DNA of 14,071 nt, from assembly GCA_027019205.1 (NCBI GenBank), contig JALUWZ010000070.1, positions 1 to 14,071 on the forward strand, in the 5' to 3' direction. The notes below the pieces were generated by a model, which searched no databases, was not told the origin of the DNA, and was given only the letters and a program-made list of their open reading frames with translations. Of this stretch, positions 1-6,963 are shown one piece after another. The translations under genes were made by a program, and so were the position numbers. The stretch comes from Emcibacter sp. Lineage in GTDB: Bacteria > Pseudomonadota > Alphaproteobacteria > Sphingomonadales > Emcibacteraceae. Within the stretch, counting starts at the first letter, position 1; each line of letters begins with the position of its first letter.

Positions 1-457
1 TCTTTTCCAGATAGGTATCTTTCTGTTGTTCCGTACCATGGGCCATGATTGATTCAATCGCCCCCGTGGTCAGCATCGAACACAGGCTGAAGGCCATGTT
101 GGAGGCATCGACAAATTCATAGACCGCCGAGGCCAGGGTAAGCGGCAGGCCCTGCCCGCCATAGTCCACATCACCGCTGACACTGGTCCAGCCATTTTCG
201 GCATAGGCCGCATAGGCCTCACGAAAACCGGGTGAGGATATGACGCCCCTGTCCGTCAGCCGCGCCCCCTCATGGTCACCAACGACATTCAGGGGCGACA
301 GGACATCCTGACTGAATTTTCCGGCCTGTTCCAGAACCGCGTCAATAATATCATCGGTCGCATCCTGAAACCGGTCAAGTTCCGTCACCTCGGCAATGCC
401 GATAACATCTTTGAGGACAAATTTCATTTCGCGGGTTGGGGCGATATATTCAGACAC
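1..457 (-). CDS. Acyl-CoA dehydrogenase, N-terminal part (runs off left edge)
   Basis: Reading the minus strand from 457 gives 152 codons with no stop before the window ends, so the C-terminal three quarters are missing. The product starts MSEYIAPTREMKFVLKDV and continues with an all-helical stretch (DDIIDAVLEQAGKF, SPLNVVGDHEGARL, FREAYAAYAENGWTSV, DYGGQGLP). This is the N-terminal domain of the roughly 590-600-residue acyl-CoA dehydrogenase subfamily that includes DmdC-like enzymes. These flavoenzymes oxidise acyl-CoA thioesters at the alpha-beta bond and pass electrons to ETF. I chose the GTG at 457-455 over the ATG at 427-425 because GGAG lies 6 bases upstream (467-464) and the extra ten residues match the family's usual N-terminus. 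It is divergent from the sua5 operon. The substrate cannot be read from this fragment, and the catalytic glutamate and FAD-contact regions lie outside the window. Confidence 0.88.
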   Translation of the reverse strand, partial: MSEYIAPTREMKFVLKDVIGIAEVTELDRFQDATDDIIDAVLEQAGKFSQDVLSPLNVVGDHEGARLTDRGVISSPGFREAYAAYAENGWTSVSGDVDYGGQGLPLTLASAVYEFVDASNMAFSLCSMLTTGAIESIMAHGTEQQKDTYLEK

Positions 458-602
458 AGGAAGCTCCGCTATAATTTCTGTTATTTAGGTCGTAATGCCG
501 TAAATATTATATTATTAATAAGACAGTGCGGCAGATCACAAGAATTAAAACAACCGTTTGAAAATGAAATTTACATGAATTACCGGATGAAGACAAGCGC
601 TT

Positions 603-1580
603 ATGCCAAATGTTGACAAGAAAAACATCATGCCGCCATCGCTGGCCAATTTTCATCTGGCCTGCAAATATCTTCTGCAGGGCAAGCTGGTGTCCTTTCC
701 GACCGAGACGGTTTACGGCCTCGGGGCGGACGCCACCAGTGACGCGGCGGTGGCCGGGATATTCGAGGCCAAGAAACGCCCGGCCTTCAACCCGCTGATC
801 ATCCATCTGCCGTCGCTTGAGGAAGCGGAAAAATATGTTGAATTTGATATTATTTCGCGCAAGCTCGGCGCGGCATTCTGGCCCGGTCCCTTTACCCTTG
901 TGCTGAAGAAAAGGCCGGACAGCATCCTGTCGGCGCTGGTGTCTGCCGGGCTTGATACGGTGGCGGTCCGGGTGCCGGAGCATCCGGTGGCCCGGGAATT
1001 ATTGCAGACCTTCAAATACCCGATCGCCGCACCGAGCGCCAATATCTCCGGCAGGCTCAGCCCGACCCGGCCCGAACATGTCGCCGGTGAGCTGTCCCCA
1101 GAGGTCGCGATGATTCTCGATGGCGGGGAGTGCCGGACCGGGATTGAATCAACCATTGCCCAAGTGACGGGCAGCGAGATCAGCCTGCTGCGCCCCGGGG
1201 CCGTCACCCGGCGGGAGATTGAGGAACTGACCGGCCTTCGGGTCAGCCCCGCCCCGGACGGGGACAACCCCGCTGCCCCGGGACAGCTCAGGGTTCATTA
1301 TGCGCCGAAAACCCCGGTCCGGCTGAATGCCGAAAGCATCTATCCGGGCGAGGCCCTGCTGGCATTTGGCAGTCTTTATCCCAAAGATGCGAAAATCCTG
1401 CGTAATCTCAGCCCGCGCGCCAGCCTGCGCGAGGCAGCGGCCAATCTGTTTGCCATGCTGCATGAGCTGGACCGGACGGGATGCAAAATGATTGCGGTCA
1501 GCCCGATTCCGGACAAGGGGTTGGGGGTGGCGATAAATGACCGGCTCCGGCGCGCCGCCAGTGCGGGGGACATCCGGTGA
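603..1580 (+). CDS. sua5: L-threonylcarbamoyladenylate synthase, Sua5 type
   Basis: This cytoplasmic enzyme makes threonylcarbamoyl-AMP from threonine, bicarbonate and ATP, the first step of the t6A37 modification of ANN-decoding tRNAs. The 325-residue protein has the YrdC domain first: PTETVYGLGADA (33-44), KKRPAFNPL (57-65), WPGPFTLVL (93-101), VAVRVPEHP (120-128), APSANISGRLSPT (143-155), GIESTI (180-185) and LRPG (196-199). A PGQLRVHYAPKTP linker (226-238) and a C-terminal Sua5 domain ending GLGVAINDRLRRAA follow, so it is the long Sua5 form, not the short TsaC form. The ATG at 603 has only a weak upstream purine stretch; the ATG at 630 is a possible alternative start, since the first ten residues are not conserved in the family. 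It is the first gene of a seven-gene plus-strand operon, and its TGA overlaps the next start by 4 bases (GTGA). Confidence 0.95.
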   Translation: MPNVDKKNIMPPSLANFHLACKYLLQGKLVSFPTETVYGLGADATSDAAVAGIFEAKKRPAFNPLIIHLPSLEEAEKYVEFDIISRKLGAAFWPGPFTLVLKKRPDSILSALVSAGLDTVAVRVPEHPVARELLQTFKYPIAAPSANISGRLSPTRPEHVAGELSPEVAMILDGGECRTGIESTIAQVTGSEISLLRPGAVTRREIEELTGLRVSPAPDGDNPAAPGQLRVHYAPKTPVRLNAESIYPGEALLAFGSLYPKDAKILRNLSPRASLREAAANLFAMLHELDRTGCKMIAVSPIPDKGLGVAINDRLRRAASAGDIR

Positions 1581-3004
1581 CGATTGCCGCTGTCCATCTG
1601 GCAAAGCTTCGCAAGATAGCGGGGGACCGGGGCTGGATAGATGACCCGGCGGACATGCAGCCTTTCCTGATTGAGCCGCGCGATAAATATCATGGCCGCA
1701 CGCCGCTGGTCCTGCTGCCGGACAGCCGGGAGGTGGTTGCCGATATTGTCCGTACCTGCGCCCGCCACAAAATCCCCGTGGTACCCCAGGGCGGCAACAG
1801 CGGTCTTGTCGGCGGCAGCATTCCGCCAGCGGGGGAAATCCTGATCAGCCTGAAACGGCTCAACCGGGTTCGGGAAAAGCGCATTGATAACCTCGCCATG
1901 ACGGTGGAGGCCGGTTGTATCCTGTCGGATATTCACGATCAGGCCCGGGACATGGGCCTGCTGTTTCCGTTAAGCCTTGCGGCAGAGGGCAGTTGCATGA
2001 TCGGCGGCAATCTGTCGACCAATGCCGGGGGGGTCAATGTGCTGCATTACGGGGCGATGCGCGACCTTGTCCTCGGGCTGGAAGTGGTCCTGCCAAATGG
2101 CGACATCTGGCACGGGCTTAAGGGACTACGCAAGGATAATACAGGATATGACCTCAAACAGTTATTTATCGGCGCGGAGGGGACCCTCGGCATTATCACC
2201 GCAGCCACCCTGAAATTATTCCCCTTTCCCCATGAAAAACAGACGGCGCTGGTCACGGTGCCGGACCCTGCGGCTGCGGTGGAACTGCTCAGTCTTGCCC
2301 GCAAGATCAGCGGCAGTTGCATCACCGCCTTCGAGATTATCCCGCGTATCGGCATGGATTTTGTCACCCGCCATATGCCGGGCTGCCGTGACCCGATAAC
2401 GGGATTCTATGACTGGTATGTGTTGCTCGAATGCAGCTCGTCACTCGACCGGGAATTGCTCGATCTTGAAAAGCTTGTTGAACGCATATTGTCAGAAGCG
2501 ATGGCGCGGGAGCTGGTGCTTGACGGGGTGATTGCCAAAAACCAGGCGGAAAGTCTCGCCCTGTGGCGGCTCCGCGAAAATCTGTCAGAGGCCCAGAAGC
2601 ATGAGGGCGGCAGCATCAAGCATGATATTTCCCTGCCAATCAGCACCATCCCGGATTTTCTGATTGAGGCGGGTGGCCTTGTCGCAAAAGCCATCCCCGG
2701 CGCCCGCCCGGTGCCTTTCGGTCATCTGGGGGACGGTAATCTCCATTATAATATCAGCCAGCCGCCGGAGATGGACAAGCAGGTCTTTCTTGACAAATGG
2801 CAGGATTTAAACCGCATAATTCACGATCTGGTCAAAAAATACAACGGCAGTTTCAGCGCCGAACATGGCATAGGCCGCCTGAAAACCGGCGATATGCTGC
2901 GCTATAAATCCCCGGTTGAAATGGCGCTGATGCGGCAGATTAAAAGCATTCTTGACCCGGATAATATCATGAATCCGGGTGTTATTATAACGGACAGGAC
3001 ATAA
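1577..3004 (+). CDS. FAD-binding D-2-hydroxyacid dehydrogenase, GlcD/D2HGDH-like
   Basis: The 475-residue protein has an FAD_binding_4 (PCMH-type) N-terminal half and an FAD-oxidase C-terminal half. The N-terminal half shows PVVPQGGNSGLVGGSIP (67-83), the segment that holds FAD diphosphate, then GGNLSTNAGG (143-152) and GAEGTLGIITAATLKL (199-214). The C-terminal half has KHDISLP (348-354), GHLGDGNLHYN (382-392), SAEHGIGRLK (427-436) and DPDNIMNPG (460-468). The histidines in the last motifs are the usual metal and substrate ligands in D-lactate and D-2-hydroxyglutarate dehydrogenases. The family oxidises a D-2-hydroxy acid to the 2-oxo acid, passing electrons to ETF or a quinone. D-2-hydroxyglutarate or D-lactate are the likeliest substrates, but sequence alone does not decide. 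There is no signal peptide. The GTG start overlaps the sua5 stop, with GGGGGA just upstream, and the start agrees with family length. Confidence 0.9.
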   Translation: MTIAAVHLAKLRKIAGDRGWIDDPADMQPFLIEPRDKYHGRTPLVLLPDSREVVADIVRTCARHKIPVVPQGGNSGLVGGSIPPAGEILISLKRLNRVREKRIDNLAMTVEAGCILSDIHDQARDMGLLFPLSLAAEGSCMIGGNLSTNAGGVNVLHYGAMRDLVLGLEVVLPNGDIWHGLKGLRKDNTGYDLKQLFIGAEGTLGIITAATLKLFPFPHEKQTALVTVPDPAAAVELLSLARKISGSCITAFEIIPRIGMDFVTRHMPGCRDPITGFYDWYVLLECSSSLDRELLDLEKLVERILSEAMARELVLDGVIAKNQAESLALWRLRENLSEAQKHEGGSIKHDISLPISTIPDFLIEAGGLVAKAIPGARPVPFGHLGDGNLHYNISQPPEMDKQVFLDKWQDLNRIIHDLVKKYNGSFSAEHGIGRLKTGDMLRYKSPVEMALMRQIKSILDPDNIMNPGVIITDRT

Positions 3005-3006
3005 GT

Positions 3007-3867
3007 ATGTTTGTTGAGAAATATTATCACAGCGCCGACGGATTGAAGCTTTACTACCGCGAATATCCTGGCGGCGATTCCGGGAAAACGCCGTTGCTCT
3101 GTCTGCACGGGCTGACCCGGAATTCAAAGGATTTTGACCGGTTTGCCCGACATTTTATGACCGAACGCAGCATTTTCAGTCTGGATATTCGCGGGCGGGG
3201 CCAATCACAATATGATCCGGACTACAGCCATTACCAGATTCCAACCTATGTTCAGGATGTGATGGGCTTCCTTGATCACCGGGGGCTTGATCGGGTGATA
3301 GCGGTTGGCACCTCGATGGGCGGGCTGATTTCCATGGGGCTTGGCGTGGCAAGGCCGGATGCGCTCAAGGCCGTTATCCTCAATGATATCGGCCCGGATA
3401 TTGACCCGGAAGGCATCGAGCGTATCTCGGGATTTGTCGGTACCGGCATCGTTCTTGCGGACTGGCCGCAGGCAATCGCGGGCATGAAAAGCCTGATCGG
3501 CAATCTGTTCCCGGATTACAGCGCCGAAGACTGGGAGGTTTTTACCCGCAATACATTTCGCGCCCGGCCGGACGGCACCATTATTGCCGATTATGACCAG
3601 GCGATTGGCACCGCCATCCGGGAAAGTGACGAAAATGCGGTGCCGGTTGATCTGTGGCCCCTGTTTGCCGCCCTCGGCAAAATTCCAGTGATGGTGCTGC
3701 GTGGAGAAAACAGCGATATTCTGTCGGCGGAAACCGTGCAGAAGATGACGGAAATTCACCCGCAACTGACCAGTGTGACGGTCCCGAACCGGGGCCATAC
3801 GCCTGACCTGATGGAAGATATCAGTCTGCGGCAAATTCATGATTTTCTCGACAGGTTAACAACATGA
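3007..3867 (+). CDS. Alpha/beta-fold hydrolase
   Basis: The 286-residue cytoplasmic protein has a complete alpha/beta-hydrolase set: an HG oxyanion-hole motif in LLCLHGLTRNS (30-40), the DIRGRGQS turn (60-67), the nucleophile elbow GTSMGG with Ser103, a plausible acid Asp237 in GENSDIL, and the catalytic histidine 264 in NRGHTPDL. A lid-like insertion spans roughly residues 130-200. Such proteins hydrolyse esters, lactones or thioesters; the specific substrate is not visible. The ATG comes two bases after the previous stop and the 3' end overlaps the Nudix gene by ATGA, so it is almost certainly co-translated with both. Sitting next to a D-2-hydroxyacid dehydrogenase, it could release the acid the neighbour oxidises, but that is inference only. 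Confidence 0.9.
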   Translation: MFVEKYYHSADGLKLYYREYPGGDSGKTPLLCLHGLTRNSKDFDRFARHFMTERSIFSLDIRGRGQSQYDPDYSHYQIPTYVQDVMGFLDHRGLDRVIAVGTSMGGLISMGLGVARPDALKAVILNDIGPDIDPEGIERISGFVGTGIVLADWPQAIAGMKSLIGNLFPDYSAEDWEVFTRNTFRARPDGTIIADYDQAIGTAIRESDENAVPVDLWPLFAALGKIPVMVLRGENSDILSAETVQKMTEIHPQLTSVTVPNRGHTPDLMEDISLRQIHDFLDRLTT

Positions 3868-4319
3868 TCCGGGAATATCCTGACCGTCCGATTGCCGCAG
3901 TCGGCGTTGTGGTTGTCAGGGATGATAAAATCCTTCTGATCCGGCGCTCCAAACCGCCAAAATCAAATAGCTGGAGTATCCCGGGTGGCGCCCAGGAGCT
4001 TGGCGAGACGACGGAGCAGACTGCGGTGCGTGAGGTTTATGAAGAAACGGCCATTGTGATAGAAAAACCGCATTTTCTCGACATCATCAATTATATTGAC
4101 CGGGACCGGGAGGAGAGGATAAAACATCATTATATCCTGATTGACTATGCGGCGGCCTATAAATCCGGCACTCTCAGGGCAGGGGATGATGCCGATGAGG
4201 CCAGATGGGTTCCCGTGGATCAGCTGCCACACTATCACCTGTGGCCAGAGACAGAAAAAATAATTTATGAGGCGATTGACAGACTGGAAGACAGAGTTAC
4301 CGGAAAGGCAGAAGGATGA
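3864..4319 (+). CDS. Nudix hydrolase
   Basis: The protein has 151 residues, the normal size for a single Nudix domain. It begins with a beta strand (AAVGVVVVRDDKILLIRRSK) and SWSIPGG, followed by the Nudix box at residues 42-64. Against G-x5-E-x7-REUxEExGU it reads G42, E48, R56-E57, E60-E61 and then T-A-I, so the metal-binding glutamates are all present but the late glycine is alanine (A63). Nudix enzymes cleave nucleoside diphosphates linked to another group; the family cannot be assigned to ADP-ribose, NADH or dNTPs from this alone, although the flanking SWSIPGG and the length are typical of ADP-ribose/nucleotide-sugar and MutT-like members. It overlaps both neighbours by 4 bases (ATGA at 3864 and at 4316). 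Confidence 0.9.
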   Translation: MIREYPDRPIAAVGVVVVRDDKILLIRRSKPPKSNSWSIPGGAQELGETTEQTAVREVYEETAIVIEKPHFLDIINYIDRDREERIKHHYILIDYAAAYKSGTLRAGDDADEARWVPVDQLPHYHLWPETEKIIYEAIDRLEDRVTGKAEG

Positions 4320-4468
4320 GCGATAAAGATATTTCATGGTCCGGGCGCATTATCAAATCGGTCAGGGGACATCTTCGGGTGGCCCTGATCGCGCTGGTTT
4401 ATGGCATGACGGCTTACGGCCTTGTTTATATGCTATACTGGGGTATAAGTTATGTTAAAAAGCTTTAA
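4316..4468 (+). CDS. Small single-span membrane protein, 50 residues, unknown
   Basis: An ATG at 4316 overlapping the Nudix stop (ATGA), with AGAAGG just upstream, opens a 50-codon frame ending with TAA at 4466-4468. The peptide begins MSDKDISWSGRIIKSVRGHL, continues as one hydrophobic helix (about residues 21-46, rich in V, L, Y, M and G) and ends YVKKL. The basic residues on both sides leave the topology ambiguous, though R11-R21 before the helix favours the N-terminus inside. Three things support it as a real gene: it exactly fills the gap between two operon members, it uses the same 4-base overlap as its neighbours, and the next gene starts 16 bases after its stop with its own GGAG. I recognise no family. 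It sits just before another small membrane protein (DUF2842). Confidence 0.72.
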   Translation: MSDKDISWSGRIIKSVRGHLRVALIALVYGMTAYGLVYMLYWGISYVKKL

Positions 4469-4483
4469 CAGCGGAGTGACCTG

Positions 4484-4699
4484 ATGCGGAAATTATTTGG
4501 CTATATTCTGGGGATATTCGGATTGATGATCTATATTCTTCTGGTCCTGCGCCTTGGTAATGCCATATTGCCACATCATGTTGTCATCGAAATGATTTAT
4601 TATGGCATTGCCGGCATTGGCTGGATTTTTCCGGCCATGGGGATTATCCGCTGGTGGTATAAAGTAAAACATCCTGAGAATAATCAGAGGTCGTCATGA
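4484..4699 (+). CDS. DUF2842 small membrane protein
   Basis: This 71-residue protein matches the alphaproteobacterial DUF2842 pattern: a short basic start (MRKLFG), a first membrane helix (about 6-27), a short LGNAILPHHV loop, and a second helix (about 36-56) carrying GIAGIGWIFPAMGIIRWW, where the W-x-FPA-x-x-x-I-R-W signature is typical. The C-terminus is hydrophilic (VKHPENNQRSS) and probably cytoplasmic, making a two-helix hairpin in the inner membrane. The function is unknown. GGAG at 4473-4476, 7 bases before the ATG, is a good ribosome site, and the stop overlaps the next start (ATGA at 4696-4699). Its place directly before an EipA-type envelope protein suggests an envelope role, but that is inference. 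Confidence 0.85.
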   Translation: MRKLFGYILGIFGLMIYILLVLRLGNAILPHHVVIEMIYYGIAGIGWIFPAMGIIRWWYKVKHPENNQRSS

Positions 4700-5307
4700 A
4701 AAAAATAACCCTGTCTGTTATCACCATCATTCTCACGGCGGTCCTTGCGGCCTGTAGCCAGAATACCGTGCCACCGACAGAAAGCGCCCAGCATCGCCAG
4801 AATCTTGACGAAACCAATTATGCCAATACCTATGACCAGAAAAGCATCGTCAATGCGGCTTCTGATTTTCTCGGTGCCGGATCGGAAGCCATCGCCAAGG
4901 TGGTTGAAAAAGCCTTCAAGGATCACGGGCGGCCCAACGGCTATATCATCGGTACCGAGGTCAGCGGCGCTCTTGTCATCGGGGTACGTTACGGCGACGG
5001 GACGCTGACCCACAAGGTTGAGGGGGACAGCCGGATATACTGGAAGGGACCGAGCATCGGCTTTGACGCCGGGGCCAACGGCTCCAGGGTTTTTGCCCTT
5101 GTCTATAACCTCTATGATGTCAATGATATCTATCAGCGCTTTCCCGCAGTTGAGGGCAGCTTTTATTTTGTTGGCGGGATCGGCATGAATTACCAGCAGC
5201 GCGGCGATATCATCATCGCGCCAATGCGGGTCGGGGTCGGCCTGCGGGCCGGAGTCAATCTCGGCTATCTGCATTTCACCAAAAAAAGAAGCTGGATGCC
5301 TTTTTAG
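4696..5307 (+). CDS. eipA: EipA-like DUF1134 envelope protein, probable lipoprotein
   Basis: The 203-residue protein matches the DUF1134 family (EipA, envelope integrity protein A of Brucella), with a small beta-barrel-like soluble domain. After the leader come SIVNAASDFLGAGSEAIAKV (50-69), a helix typical of the family, then HGRPNGYIIGTEVSGAL, YWKGPSIGFDAGANGSRVF, LVYNLYDVNDIYQRFPAVEGSFY and a C-terminus GVGLRAGVNLGYLHFTKK, all close to the family pattern. Residues 1-20 look like a lipoprotein signal: KK, a hydrophobic core, then LAAC with Cys20 as the lipidation site. In Brucella this family supports cell-envelope integrity and is needed for normal virulence; the biochemical activity is not known. 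It is the last gene of the operon, and its stop overlaps by 4 bases the stop of the convergent exporter gene. The family call is firm; the symbol is by family resemblance. Confidence 0.88.
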   Translation: MKKITLSVITIILTAVLAACSQNTVPPTESAQHRQNLDETNYANTYDQKSIVNAASDFLGAGSEAIAKVVEKAFKDHGRPNGYIIGTEVSGALVIGVRYGDGTLTHKVEGDSRIYWKGPSIGFDAGANGSRVFALVYNLYDVNDIYQRFPAVEGSFYFVGGIGMNYQQRGDIIIAPMRVGVGLRAGVNLGYLHFTKKRSWMPF

Positions 5308-6065
5308 AGAAGGGCCATCATGCCCTCGCTGAAGAGCCGGATACCCACCAGAAACAACAGGCCGTAGCAGGCGATATAGAATAGCCGGGTCGATACCCTC
5401 TTGTGCAGCCAGATGCCAAGCCACACCCCGACCGGGGCGAAGGGCATCAGATAGAGCGACATCAGAAGATTGTCCGCAGACAGCTGGCCAAGCAGGGCAT
5501 AGGGGATGAGCTTGGTATAATTCACCGTGAAGAAAAACATTACCGAGGTTGCGACCATCACCGTTTTGTCAAGACGCAGCGGGAACAGATATTGCGACAG
5601 CGGCGGCCCGCCGGCATGGGCGATAAAGCTGGTAAAGCCGCTCAATGCCCCGAGGATGCCGCCCCGGAGCGGATTCTGGCTGTGGCGGCTGACCTGTCCG
5701 CGATGCCGGTCAACAAACCAGTAATTGGCGACGAAAATTATTGACATCAGCCCGACAATGACCCGGATCATGTCGGCATTCATAATTTTGAAAGTCAGAC
5801 CGCCGATGACAATGCCGATGATGGCCCCGGGCAGAAGGATTTTAAGGCTTCTGCCATCCCATCCGCGACGATATTGCCAGACGGTAAACAGGTCCATGAC
5901 GCAAAGAATCGGCAGCATCACCGCTGCCGCCAGTCGCGGGTCCACCAGCAGGGTGAGCAGGGGGACGGCAAGGGTGCCGAGGCCCCCGGCAAAGCCGCCC
6001 TTGGCAATGCCGGTCAGCAGGACGACCGGAATGGCCAGCAGGAAAAACAGCAGCGGGTCAGCCAT
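5304..6065 (-). CDS. Sulfite exporter TauE/SafE family (TSUP) membrane protein
   Basis: The 253-residue protein is hydrophobic throughout, with roughly seven or eight predicted membrane spans. It shows the two repeats typical of the TSUP/DUF81 family: GIAKGGFAGGLGTLAVPLL near the N-terminus (19-37) and ILGALSGFTSFIAHAGGPPLSQYL in the middle (137-160). Members export or import sulfur-containing or organic anions such as sulfite, sulfoacetate or taurine-derived compounds; the substrate here is not evident. The ATG at 6065 follows the yaaA stop by only 6 bases, so the two are co-transcribed. Its stop (TAA, 5306-5304) overlaps the convergent eipA stop. No regulator or sulfur-metabolism gene is nearby to hint at the cargo. 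Confidence 0.88.
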   Translation of the reverse strand: MADPLLFFLLAIPVVLLTGIAKGGFAGGLGTLAVPLLTLLVDPRLAAAVMLPILCVMDLFTVWQYRRGWDGRSLKILLPGAIIGIVIGGLTFKIMNADMIRVIVGLMSIIFVANYWFVDRHRGQVSRHSQNPLRGGILGALSGFTSFIAHAGGPPLSQYLFPLRLDKTVMVATSVMFFFTVNYTKLIPYALLGQLSADNLLMSLYLMPFAPVGVWLGIWLHKRVSTRLFYIACYGLLFLVGIRLFSEGMMALL

Positions 6066-6071
6066 AAAATA

Positions 6072-6845
6072 TCACGCCATCATCCGGTGGAATTCCAGCA
6101 CCCGCTGATCGGACAGCGCGGGCTGGAATTTATAACCGCCGAGGTTAAAATCCTTCAGCTCGTCGATGCGTTCCAGCCGGTTTTGCAAAATATAACGGGT
6201 CATCATGCCCCGGGCTTTCTTGGCAAACATGCCAAGGATGCGGGCGTGACCCTCCTTGACCTCCTTGAAAACCGGGGTGATAATCTGCCCCTTCAGCTTC
6301 TTGTCATTTACCGCCTTGAAATATTCCTGCGAGGCACAATTGACCAGAATATCGCTATTCTGCTCTGCCATGATGTGGTTCAGCCTGTCGGTCAGCCGGT
6401 CGCCCCAGAAGTCATAGAGCGTCCGGCCCCTTTCGGTGGTGATCTTCCGCCCCATCTCAAGCCGGTAGGGCTGCATCAGGTCGAGGGGCCGCAACAGACC
6501 GTAAAGACCGGACAATATCCGGTAATGATCCTGGGCGTAGGCCAGATCATCCTCGCTCAGGCTGGCGGCCTGAAGCCCGACATAGGTATCGCCGGTAAAG
6601 GCAAAAACCGCCTGCCGGGAATTTGCCGGGGTGAAGGGGATGGTAAAGGCGCGGAAGCGGGCATAGTTCAGGTCGGCGAGCCTGTCACTGATCTTCATCA
6701 GCTTTGCCAGGTCCGCCCGGGTCAGTTTTTTCGCCGCAGTGACCAGTATCTGGCTGTCTTCGAGAAAATCCGGAATGGTCCAGCCGGACCGGGTAACATC
6801 TTCTGAGAAATCAAGTTTTTTCGCCGGAGAGGTAACGATCAGCAT
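6072..6845 (-). CDS. yaaA: Peroxide stress protein YaaA (UPF0246)
   Basis: This 257-residue cytoplasmic protein is the usual length for YaaA/DUF328. It starts MLIVTSPAKKLDF, the family hallmark, and carries the conserved core RILSGLYGLLRPLDLMQPYRLEMG (109-132), LYDFWGD (143-149), VNCASQEYFKAV (168-179) and a basic patch around KKARGMMTRYI (209-219). In E. coli YaaA is induced by OxyR under peroxide stress and limits free iron and oxidative DNA damage; a DNA-binding fold has been described for it. The ATG is preceded by AGGA about 6 bases upstream and by an extended -10 promoter at 6876-6904. The downstream gene is the TSUP exporter, 6 bases away. Confidence 0.93.
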   Translation of the reverse strand: MLIVTSPAKKLDFSEDVTRSGWTIPDFLEDSQILVTAAKKLTRADLAKLMKISDRLADLNYARFRAFTIPFTPANSRQAVFAFTGDTYVGLQAASLSEDDLAYAQDHYRILSGLYGLLRPLDLMQPYRLEMGRKITTERGRTLYDFWGDRLTDRLNHIMAEQNSDILVNCASQEYFKAVNDKKLKGQIITPVFKEVKEGHARILGMFAKKARGMMTRYILQNRLERIDELKDFNLGGYKFQPALSDQRVLEFHRMMA

Positions 6846-6875
6846 CTTTTATCCTGTTTATTTATACCAAAGCCG

Positions 6876-6904
6876 ATTATAGCAAGTTTTTTCACTATTG
6901 ACAG
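6876..6904 (-). promoter_or_regulatory. Sigma-70 promoter of yaaA (extended -10)
   Basis: On the minus strand, TATAAT (6881-6876) is preceded by TGC, giving an extended -10 (TGCTATAAT). A 4-of-6 -35 hexamer CTGTCA (6904-6899) stands 17 bases upstream. The predicted transcript start is near 6869, leaving a leader of about 24 bases to the ATG at 6845. The element lies in the 118-base divergent gap with the MATE gene. I see no clear OxyR site. Confidence 0.65.
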
Positions 6905-6963
6905 TCTCTGAATAAACTCCCATCTATTCACCTGACTATACACAGGAAGGGAAAATACATCAA

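Noticed and set aside
5874..6806. A 310-codon plus-strand frame across yaaA and the TSUP gene
   Set aside because: It is antisense to two clearly recognisable genes, its composition is Gln/Gly/Pro-rich as expected for a shadow frame, and it shows no family motif.
6898..6903. A perfect TTGACA on the plus strand upstream of the MATE gene
   Set aside because: No acceptable -10 hexamer lies 16-18 bases downstream (CATCTA at 17), so I do not call it a promoter. It overlaps the yaaA -35 on the opposite strand.
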